A stretch of DNA of 25,481 bases from assembly GCA_964431685.1 (NCBI GenBank), contig CAYSLA010000038.1:1-25481 (forward strand), in the 5' to 3' direction. Numbering within the stretch: the first letter of the stretch is position 1; each line of letters begins with the position of its first letter. The stretch comes from CAYSLA01 sp964431685. GTDB lineage: Bacteria; Armatimonadota; UBA5829. Shown here one piece after another: positions 16,373-22,648 of this stretch. The notes under the pieces were generated by a model. The model ran no database searches and was not told where the DNA came from. It saw only the letters and a list, made by a program, of their open reading frames with translations. Both the position numbers and the translations under genes were made by a program.

Positions 16373-16401
16373 ATTATGTTCGCTGGCCCCGGCCGTGTCA
16401 A
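16373..16401 (-). promoter_or_regulatory. Predicted promoter of the TIM-barrel gene
   Basis: On the minus strand a perfect TTGACA (16401-16396), a 17-bp spacer and CATAAT (16378-16373, five of six consensus bases). Transcription would start about 37 bases before the TTG start. Confidence 0.75.
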
Positions 16402-16580
16402 ACACCGGGTCTTTGTTGATTGCACAGTCCACGCTCACGGACCATGTGGAACATACAGATCGCCGTGCAGGTCTGAAATATTGTAAGCAAACCTGGCTGC
16501 AACAGCCGGGAGGTTCTGGATCGGCCTCAACCCCTCCGACACGCTGCACACCTGATCGTTAAGAAAGCGAGGTGTCTGCA

Positions 16581-17285
16581 ATGAAACGTTTGTTCTTTCG
16601 ATGCAATGGCTTAACGCTCCTCGGGCTCCTGGGGATCGTTGCGACGATGGTGATACTGGCGGCTATTCTGTTCCCACTTGGTACACCTCGCACTCGTCCA
16701 CACGGTAGGAAATCCACGTGCCAGAGTAATGTCAATCAGATCGTCAAGGCGTTCATGATGTACGCACAGGACTATGATGAGACCCTGCCACCGGCCTGCA
16801 CTTACCGTGGGGCGCTACTTCCGGATGCCAGAGCGACCTCCCAGCCGATCTCTTCGCCCCGCATTGCGTGGACAAACCTCGCCCGAACCGGCCCGATTGA
16901 CGGCTATCTGAAGTACACGAAGGTCAAACAGTGTCCATCCGGCAGTGGCGCTTCTCCCAGGCTCGACTACGCTATGAACTGGTATCTGGGTCAGCAAGCA
17001 ACGGATGCGGTCGCATCCCCCGGCGAGTGTCTCCTGCTTATTGATGCCACACAGAATGTCTGCGCTGTATCCGCGGCTTCCTCGACGAATCCGCCCGTCG
17101 CGAGACACAGTGGACAGACTCAGATCACCTGCGGGTTCGTGGATGGTCACGTGAAGTCATTCAGATTCGTAGTGGTGTGGCCCATCACACTTCACGTGGC
17201 CAGCAAGGGTCTTGGCAATGGCAATATGTGGGCTCCCAACGGAAAGGGCGCATCTGCCAAGGAGTTTCCGGTAGTTCCTAGATAG
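16581..17285 (+). CDS. Prepilin-type (pseudopilin-like) H-X-DG protein with atypical +5 residue
   Basis: A 234-residue envelope protein related to the DUF1559-like pseudopilins abundant in Planctomycetota and Armatimonadota. It has a short basic leader, Gly10 as the cleavage residue, then a hydrophobic helix LTLLGLLGIVATMVILAAIL (residues 11-30). This is followed by CQSNVNQIVKAFMMYAQDYD and, near the C-terminus, RHSGQTQITCGFVDGHVKSF. The usual Glu at mature position +5 (as in FTLIEL) is Gly15 here, and the H-to-DG spacing is 11 rather than 9. Such proteins normally need prepilin peptidase and a type II secretion or pilus assembly system. None of that is in the window. The ATG at 16581 is chosen over GTG 16572 because GAGGT (16569-16573) is the ribosome site. 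It appears to be a single-gene unit. Confidence 0.82.
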   Translation: MKRLFFRCNGLTLLGLLGIVATMVILAAILFPLGTPRTRPHGRKSTCQSNVNQIVKAFMMYAQDYDETLPPACTYRGALLPDARATSQPISSPRIAWTNLARTGPIDGYLKYTKVKQCPSGSGASPRLDYAMNWYLGQQATDAVASPGECLLLIDATQNVCAVSAASSTNPPVARHSGQTQITCGFVDGHVKSFRFVVVWPITLHVASKGLGNGNMWAPNGKGASAKEFPVVPR

Positions 17286-17306
17286 GGCCGGCCGCTCGCT
17301 CTTCGT

Positions 17307-17429
17307 GATGGGAATTATGGGACGAATGGGAGCTATGTGACATATGGGGGTGCGTGGCTCACTGGTCTCGGACGACTCCTGGCGGCGAAGTGTAGGGATC
17401 ACCGCCTCATTCCTCCCATACTTCCCATC
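17307..17429. repeat. 9-nt tandem repeat with inverted counterpart
   Basis: From 17307 to 17351 five copies of a 9-nt unit close to TATGGGANN stand in line (gatgggaat, tatgggacg, aatgggagc, tatgtgaca, tatgggggt). At 17405-17429 the same pattern returns on the other strand. The arms 17307-17331 and 17405-17429 match at 21 of 25 positions, so a long hairpin could form around a ~73-base centre. The repeat begins about 20 bases after the pseudopilin stop. Confidence 0.75.
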
Positions 17430-17432
17430 AAA

Positions 17433-17450
17433 GCCGACGGGGACGTCGGC
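17433..17450. repeat. Perfect short hairpin, GCCGACG / CGTCGGC
   Basis: A 7-bp perfect stem with a GGGA loop directly beside the inverted 9-nt repeats. No T-run follows on the plus strand, and only CTTT on the minus strand, so a terminator role is doubtful. Confidence 0.4.
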
Positions 17451-17460
17451 GCTTCCAGAA

Positions 17461-17490
17461 TAGACCTCTCACCCGCCGTCATGCTACAAT
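17461..17490 (+). promoter_or_regulatory. Predicted extended -10 promoter of the MutL-type gene
   Basis: TACAAT (17485-17490) preceded by TGC, with a weak -35 TAGACC (17461-17466) after an 18-bp spacer. It lies 37 bases before the start codon. Confidence 0.5.
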
Positions 17491-17526
17491 CTTGCATCCA
17501 ATCTAACTGCGGTGTAGCGAACAAAT

Positions 17527-19308
17527 ATGGCTGAGATCAGAAGCATACTGGCGACCGACTGCGGTTCCACAACCACCAAGGCCATTCTTATCGACAAGCA
17601 GGGCGATGAGTACAGGCTTGTGGTTCGCGGCGAGGCTCCTACGACCGTTGAGTCCCCGTTCGACGACGTTACCGTTGGCGTGCTGAACGCGGTTCGCGAG
17701 GTTGAGGAACTGGCTAGTCGCACTATTATCGGACCTGACGGTCTCATCATCTCGCCAACTCGCGATGACGGCTCCGGCGTGGATATCTATCTCTCCACAT
17801 CCAGCGCGGGCGGCGGCTTGCAGATGACTGTGGCCGGGGTAGTCAAGACCATGAGCGCGGAGAGTGCCCAAAGGGCTGCCCTGGGCGCCGGCGCGATCAT
17901 AATTGACGCTATCGCCGTCGACGATGGCCGGAAAGACTTTGAGAAGGTCAGGCGGATTCGAGAACTTCGGCCCGACATGATTCTTGTCTCCGGAGGAACC
18001 GACGGAGGCACTGTTCGGCATCTGGTCGAGCTTGCCGAGATGCTCATCGGGGCCGACCCGAGACCGCGGCTGGGCGAGGGTGTGAAACTGCCGGTCATCT
18101 ACGCGGGCAACAAGGACGCGGTGGCCGGAGTAAGAGAGGTTCTGGCAGACAGCGTGGACCTGCGGGTCGTGGACAACCTGCGCCCGACTCTCGACCGCGA
18201 GAACCTCGACCCCGCGCGCGAAGCCATACACGAGCTCTTCCTCCAGCACGTCATGCAGCAGGCGCCAGGTTACGCCAAGCTGAGTTCCTGGGTCGGCGCG
18301 GATATTATGTCGACCCCGAACGCTGTCGGCAAGATCATACAGACCATCGCTGAGCAGATGGGCATCAACGTACTGGCAGCCGATATCGGCGGCGCCACCA
18401 CTGATTTGTTTTCCGTGTTCGACGGGGTCTACAATCGCACCGTCAGCGCCAACCTCGGAATGAGTTATTCGATCTGCAATGTCCTGGCGGAAGCAGGCAC
18501 AGGGGGAATCATGCGATGGATTCCTTTTGAGGTGGACGAATCCGGCCTGCGCAACAGCTTGCGAAACAAGATGATCCGGCCCACTACTATTCCCATGTGG
18601 CTGGCCGGTCTGCGGGTCGAGCAGGCCATCGCACGGGAAGCGCTCCGGCTGGCTTTCGAACATCACAAGACTCTTGCCAGGTCTCTAAAGGGAGTCCAGA
18701 GGGCGCGATCGATCAGTGACGCCATGGACCAGTCCGAAAGCGGCGGAACACTGGTGAATATGATGGCTCTGGATATGATCATCGGAAGCGGGGGAGTGCT
18801 GAGCCACGCCCCAAGGCGGGTCGAGGCCGCGTATATGATGCTGGACGCTTACCAACCCGAAGGAATCACGATGCTGGCAGTTGACTCCATATTCATGATG
18901 CCTCAGCTCGGCGTGTTATCCTCGGTCCATCCCGAGGCGGCCGCACAGGTCTTCGAGAGGGACTGCCTCATCAAACTCGGCAGTGTTATCGCACCCGTGG
19001 GCAGGGTAAAGCCTGGCGAGCCAGCGTGTTCGATCGATCTGAATGGGCAGCGCTACGATGTCAATGGGGGAGAACTGAGACTCATACCGATGGGTCTTGG
19101 CGAGGTCGTCGACGCGGTAATCACTCCTGCTGGGAAGCTGGATGTCGGGGCTGGCAGAGGCAAGGAGCTTACTGCGAAAGTGGAAGGCGGAGCAGTCGGT
19201 TTGATTGTGGACTGCCGTGGACGCCCGCTGAATCTTGCGCGCACGGATTCTGAACGGATAGCGCAGTTGGTCCGGTGGCACGGTGCGCTCGGATTGGAGG
19301 CTCGATAA
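17527..19308 (+). CDS. MutL/GlmL-type ASKHA ATPase (glutamate-mutase-L family)
   Basis: A 593-residue ATPase of the glutamate mutase MutL family (not the mismatch repair MutL). The actin-like fold is shown by the phosphate-1 motif DCGSTTTKA (residues 11-19), the phosphate-2 motif AADIGGATTDLFSV (Asp286), and the glycine-rich MIIGSGGVLSH near the C-terminus. Characterised relatives sit with adenosylcobalamin-dependent mutases and are thought to protect or reactivate them. No mutase subunit is present in this window. The ATG at 17527 is the first good start, preceded by a weak GCGGTG. The stop overlaps the start of the KOW protein by one base, so the two are translated together and probably act as a pair. 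Confidence 0.9.
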   Translation: MAEIRSILATDCGSTTTKAILIDKQGDEYRLVVRGEAPTTVESPFDDVTVGVLNAVREVEELASRTIIGPDGLIISPTRDDGSGVDIYLSTSSAGGGLQMTVAGVVKTMSAESAQRAALGAGAIIIDAIAVDDGRKDFEKVRRIRELRPDMILVSGGTDGGTVRHLVELAEMLIGADPRPRLGEGVKLPVIYAGNKDAVAGVREVLADSVDLRVVDNLRPTLDRENLDPAREAIHELFLQHVMQQAPGYAKLSSWVGADIMSTPNAVGKIIQTIAEQMGINVLAADIGGATTDLFSVFDGVYNRTVSANLGMSYSICNVLAEAGTGGIMRWIPFEVDESGLRNSLRNKMIRPTTIPMWLAGLRVEQAIAREALRLAFEHHKTLARSLKGVQRARSISDAMDQSESGGTLVNMMALDMIIGSGGVLSHAPRRVEAAYMMLDAYQPEGITMLAVDSIFMMPQLGVLSSVHPEAAAQVFERDCLIKLGSVIAPVGRVKPGEPACSIDLNGQRYDVNGGELRLIPMGLGEVVDAVITPAGKLDVGAGRGKELTAKVEGGAVGLIVDCRGRPLNLARTDSERIAQLVRWHGALGLEAR

Positions 19309-20471
19309 TGGGAACTGCTTACACTCCGGGGCTGGCAGTCAGTCCTGACACTCTGGTCCGCAAAGTGCGCAGGCTTCCGATCAAGGGCGAGGTGTTGGTA
19401 AAGGTTGGCGAGGCGGTGTCGCCCTCATCGGTGGTTGCGCGCACTGAACTGCCCGGCATAGTCCAGACCCTTCGCGTGGCGGAGATACTTGGCCTCGAAC
19501 CTAATGACGCGGTAAAGGCTTTGAGGGTGGATCGGGGCGATGCGGTGACCAGGGGACAAGTGGTAGCGGAGGCGAGGTCGTTCTTCGGGTTGTTTCGTTC
19601 CGAGTGCAAGAGTCCGTTCGACGGAACGGTCGAGCTGGTTTCTCACGCTACGGGCCATCTCGGCGTGCGAATGCCTGCGTTGCCGGTGGAAGTCACAGCG
19701 TATGTTGACGGCGTGGTCTCCGAGATCATGCCGGATCAGGGGGTTGTCGTCGAGACGCGCGGCGCCTTCGTCCAGGGAATCTTCGGCATAGGCGGCGAGC
19801 GCTCAGGCGAGCTTGTAGTTGTCGGTGGTTCGAGTAGTCCTCATACTTCGCGGGCGTGTGCCCCGAAGACTAACGAAGTAGACCTCACCCCTGACCTTAT
19901 CACACCCGAGCACTCAGGCAAGGTTCTGGTTGGCGGAGCGGGAGTCACGGCAGACGCGCTGCGCAAAGCCTCGGAGGTCGGAGTGGCCGGAATTGTCGTC
20001 GGCGCGGTGGTCGATACGGACCTGATCGCCTATCTGGGTCACGACATCGGGGTTGCGATTACGGGCCAGGAGGACATCGTCACAACGGTCATTGTCACGG
20101 AAGGTTTTGGCGACATCCGCATGGCTGCCCGCACGTACAGTTTGCTCCAGTCTCTGGAGGGCAGGCAGGTCTCCATCAATGGTGCAACGCAGATACGCGC
20201 AGGAGTCATCCGCCCGGAGGTCATCGCAGCTAAGGACGCATCTCAGTTGTCCGGAGCCGTGACGGAGCCTGCGGCTCAGGAGCTTTCGGTCGGCACATAT
20301 ATCCGAATCATTCGCGAACCCCTCTTCGGACGGTTGGGGACTGTGACCGCTTTGCCGCCGGAGCCACGCGAGATTGAAACCGGCGCAGTCGTGCGGGTGC
20401 TGGATGCGAAACTCGACGATGGCGAAGAAGTCACCGTCCCGAGGGCAAACGTGGAGATCATTGTGGAGTAG
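19308..20471 (+). CDS. KOW-domain / barrel-sandwich protein paired with the MutL-type ATPase
   Basis: A 387-residue protein without a known reaction. The N-terminal half has biotinyl/lipoyl-like barrel-sandwich features: GEVLVKVGEAVSPSSVVART, ELPGIVQTLRVAEILGL and SPFDGTVELVSHATGHLG. The middle is glycine- and valine-rich (GKVLVGGAGVTADALRKASE, GVAGIVVGAVVDTDL). The end (about residues 335-387) is a KOW-like segment, EPLFGRLGTVTALPPEPREI then VTVPRANVEIIVE. The start is ATG at 19308, with GGAGG at 19296-19300 and the stop/start overlap TAATG. Proteins of this type recur next to MutL-type ATPases in several phyla. Its stop codon TAG lies inside a REP-like repeat, so the natural C-terminus may have been trimmed or altered by repeat insertion. 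Confidence 0.8.
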   Translation: MGTAYTPGLAVSPDTLVRKVRRLPIKGEVLVKVGEAVSPSSVVARTELPGIVQTLRVAEILGLEPNDAVKALRVDRGDAVTRGQVVAEARSFFGLFRSECKSPFDGTVELVSHATGHLGVRMPALPVEVTAYVDGVVSEIMPDQGVVVETRGAFVQGIFGIGGERSGELVVVGGSSSPHTSRACAPKTNEVDLTPDLITPEHSGKVLVGGAGVTADALRKASEVGVAGIVVGAVVDTDLIAYLGHDIGVAITGQEDIVTTVIVTEGFGDIRMAARTYSLLQSLEGRQVSINGATQIRAGVIRPEVIAAKDASQLSGAVTEPAAQELSVGTYIRIIREPLFGRLGTVTALPPEPREIETGAVVRVLDAKLDDGEEVTVPRANVEIIVE

Positions 20472-20492
20472 GGGAGCACTTCCACGTGCTCC
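20468..20492 (+). repeat. REP-like palindrome, copy 2 (supplies KOW gene stop)
   Basis: GTAGGGGAGCAC, loop TTCCAC, GTGCTCC: arms GGGAGCAC (20472-20479) and GTGCTCCC (20486-20493) pair perfectly. It matches copy 1 at 1-25 (minus strand) at 24 of 25 bases. The TAG at 20469-20471 ends the KOW gene. Confidence 0.85.
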
Positions 20493-20532
20493 CGGGTCGG
20501 GGTGTTCGGTGAGTGGGGGTTGATGCCACAAT

Positions 20533-20543
20533 TGTGCTATCAT
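20533..20543 (+). promoter_or_regulatory. Extended -10 promoter element of the toxin-antitoxin pair
   Basis: TGTGCTATCAT: a TATCAT hexamer (20538-20543) with TG one base upstream. No good -35 is present. It lies 25 bases before the antitoxin start and overlaps the upstream ATG at 20542, which argues against that ATG as a start. Confidence 0.5.
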
Positions 20544-20568
20544 GGACTGTGAGACGGAGGTGCTCTCG

Positions 20569-20829
20569 ATGCCGGTAACCAAGAATATGCGCCGCAAGCT
20601 GGACTATCTGGTTCGGGCGACTGGGCAAGCTGAGGCTGAGATCGTCGCTCAGGCCGTGGAAGACGGTCTGGCCGTGCTATACAGGAAACAGGTTGCCGAA
20701 GCCTATCTCTCTGGCAATCTAGTTCGCGAGAAGGCTATTCACGAACTGGGCAGAGATGCGGTTGAAGAACTGGATTATGCCCGCAAGTCAATCGATGCGG
20801 ACATCGAGTGGGGCTTGAAGGGTGCCTGA
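20569..20829 (+). CDS. Antitoxin, UPF0175-like
   Basis: An 86-residue protein that probably neutralises the PIN toxin encoded next to it. The N-terminal half (TKNMRRKLDYLVRATGQAEA, EIVAQAVEDGLAVLYRKQ) reads like a short DNA-binding ribbon-helix-helix segment. The second half (VAEAYLSGNLVREKAIHELG) resembles the helical UPF0175 region. The ATG at 20569 is supported by GGAGG at 20556-20560 (8-base spacing). The toxin start overlaps its end by 8 bases, the usual arrangement for such pairs. The antitoxin commonly represses its own promoter, here the extended -10 just upstream. Identification rests mainly on context and size, with moderate sequence support. Confidence 0.75.
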   Translation: MPVTKNMRRKLDYLVRATGQAEAEIVAQAVEDGLAVLYRKQVAEAYLSGNLVREKAIHELGRDAVEELDYARKSIDADIEWGLKGA

Positions 20830-21328
20830 CAGGTGTGTTTCGGACACTGGTCCATTACTGCACTTGGCGGAGATAGGTTGCGCTACGTGTCTACATTGCG
20901 TGGGTGCAATCGCTATATCCTCTCAAGTGCGAGCCGAACTGCGGCGACACCTTGTTCGCGACAAGTTCTCCCAGCTTTTCGACGGGATCATCCGAGTTGA
21001 GCGAGTCACTCTTCCCGAGATAGCCCAGCAGCGAGACAGGCTTCAGGGATTTGGCTTGCACAAAGCGGATCTAAGCACGGCGGTCTTGGTAGAAAGACTG
21101 AAGCCGAACGTCGTTTTGACCGACGACTTACAGCTTCGCAAGGCTTTGGAGACGCAAGGCCATAGAGTGGTCGGCAGCGTGGGCGTTGTCGTTCGAGCAT
21201 TTACCTTCGGCATTGTCACTAGGGCCGAACTCCACACGGCGATTGATGAGTTACTTGATGGAAGCAGCCTCTATGCCAGCAAAGCGTTCCGCAAGCACGT
21301 CTATGATATCCTCAATGCGACTGACTAG
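20822..21328 (+). CDS. PIN-domain toxin, DUF3368-like ribonuclease
   Basis: A 168-residue putative metal-dependent ribonuclease toxin. PIN-type acidic residues are visible: Asp8 in VSDTGPLLHLAEIG, Glu39 in SSQVRAELRR, Asp83 in LHKADLSTAVLV and Asp101/Asp102 in VVLTDDLQLRKA. The C-terminal GIVTRAELHTAIDELLDGSS and the ending FRKHVYDIL fit the DUF3368 group. Position 83 is Asp where Glu is more usual. The start is GTG at 20822, the only suitable codon before the SDTGP motif, with GAGTGGGG at 20806-20813 as a possible ribosome site. It overlaps the antitoxin, so expression is coupled. It is convergent with hydF, 48 bases away, with no clear terminator between. Confidence 0.88.
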   Translation: MPDRCVSDTGPLLHLAEIGCATCLHCVGAIAISSQVRAELRRHLVRDKFSQLFDGIIRVERVTLPEIAQQRDRLQGFGLHKADLSTAVLVERLKPNVVLTDDLQLRKALETQGHRVVGSVGVVVRAFTFGIVTRAELHTAIDELLDGSSLYASKAFRKHVYDILNATD

Positions 21329-21376
21329 CTCTCATGGCTCGACGCTATGCCGGCCAGGACACCGGCGCTCCCAGGT

Positions 21377-22648
21377 TCATTCCGTCACCCTTTTCAGCCT
21401 CAGCCGGTCTGCCCTTTCACTGCGGACGGTCTTGGTTCCAAGCATCGGGAACGGGGCCAGAGCCCGGTCCAGAATGCCGTGGACCTTGGCGAGCAATACC
21501 CCGTAGTTGGTCATGGGCACTCCCGCCTCAGCCGCCACTCGCTGCCTGTAAACAACCTCCCGGCGATTGAGCATGCAGCTTCCACAGTGAACGATCAGGT
21601 CATAGGACGTGAAGTCCGCGGGGAAGTCCTTGCCGGAGGCGAACCCGAATTCCAGCTCTCCTCCGACAGTCTGCCGGAGCCATCTCGGTATCTGAACGCT
21701 GCCTATGTCGTCGGCCTGCTGGTGATGAGTGCAGCCTTCAGCAATCAGAACTCTGCTGCCAGTGCGGAGGCTGTCGACCGCGCGAGCTCCTTCGACGTAC
21801 CGCGCCAAGTCGCCCTTGTACCGCGCCATCAAGATGGAGAAACTGGTCATCAGGATGTCCTTGGGAGTGTCTGCGTCCACCTTCAGGAACGCCTGGGAGT
21901 CGGTCACTACGAGCTTGGGTCTGCGGTCTAGCGAGGCCAGGCACGACCGCAGTTCGCGCTCTTTTACCGTCACCGCGATCGCGTCGTGGTCGAGTATGTC
22001 GCGGATGGTCATAACCTGCGGCAGTATCAGCCGGCCTTTTGGGGCCGCCTTGTCGATCGGGACAACCAGCACTACTATGTCGCCGCTGTCGATAAGGTCA
22101 CCGATTATGGCTGGTTCTTCAATGCTTGTCGGAGCGATCTGTCCAAGCGTGTTCTTCAGTTCTTCGACCCCGTTGCGGGTTGCGGCGCTGACCGGCACGC
22201 AGATCAGGCTGTGCTCGGTGGCCCATTTCGCCACCCCCGCGCAGTCCGGCGCAATGTCGATTTTGCTCGGGCAGATGATGAGCGGGATTCCCCGCGCTTT
22301 GATGCGGTCAACCAGATCGTCTTCCCACTCGCCCGGCTCGCTCGGGCACTCCACCACCAGTATCGCCACGTCGGTGCTCTCCAGCACCCGGAGGGTCTTC
22401 TGCACCCGCATCCGGCCGAGGTCACCGACGTCGTCAATCCCCGCAGTGTCCGTCACCATCACCGGCCCCAGCGGCAGGATCTCCATGGACTTGGACACCG
22501 GGTCGGTAGTGGTCCCTGCAACATCCGAGACAATGGCGAGCTTCTGGTTAGTCAGCGCGTTTATCAGGCTGGACTTGCCCGAGTTGCGCCGCCCGAATAT
22601 CGCTATATGGGTTCTCTCTCCCGAAGGGGTCTGGTTTAGTGAGCTCAT
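21377..22648 (-). CDS. hydF: [FeFe]-hydrogenase maturation GTPase HydF
   Basis: A 423-residue scaffold protein on which the diiron subcluster of [FeFe] hydrogenase is completed before transfer to HydA. The N-terminal GTPase domain has the P-loop GRRNSGKSS (residues 19-27), the switch VAGTTTDPV and DTAG (67-70). The base-recognition motif reads SKID instead of NKID. The C-terminal iron-sulfur site is intact: CTHHQQADDIG (Cys306) and HCGSCMLN (Cys355, Cys358), matching the CxH...HCxxC layout of HydF. Length is normal. Its ATG overlaps the serpin stop (ATGA) and no ribosome site is visible, so translation depends on the upstream gene. HydE, HydG and the hydrogenase are not in the window and must lie elsewhere if the system is functional. 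Confidence 0.96.
   Translation of the reverse strand: MSSLNQTPSGERTHIAIFGRRNSGKSSLINALTNQKLAIVSDVAGTTTDPVSKSMEILPLGPVMVTDTAGIDDVGDLGRMRVQKTLRVLESTDVAILVVECPSEPGEWEDDLVDRIKARGIPLIICPSKIDIAPDCAGVAKWATEHSLICVPVSAATRNGVEELKNTLGQIAPTSIEEPAIIGDLIDSGDIVVLVVPIDKAAPKGRLILPQVMTIRDILDHDAIAVTVKERELRSCLASLDRRPKLVVTDSQAFLKVDADTPKDILMTSFSILMARYKGDLARYVEGARAVDSLRTGSRVLIAEGCTHHQQADDIGSVQIPRWLRQTVGGELEFGFASGKDFPADFTSYDLIVHCGSCMLNRREVVYRQRVAAEAGVPMTNYGVLLAKVHGILDRALAPFPMLGTKTVRSERADRLRLKRVTE

Noticed and set aside
17307..17429. Short direct repeats considered as a CRISPR array
   Set aside because: Units are 9 nt, contiguous without spacers, and partly inverted.
17503..18666. 387-residue minus-strand open frame opposite the MutL-type gene
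   Set aside because: Low-complexity composition expected from the complementary strand of a GC-rich gene. The plus strand encodes clear ATPase motifs.
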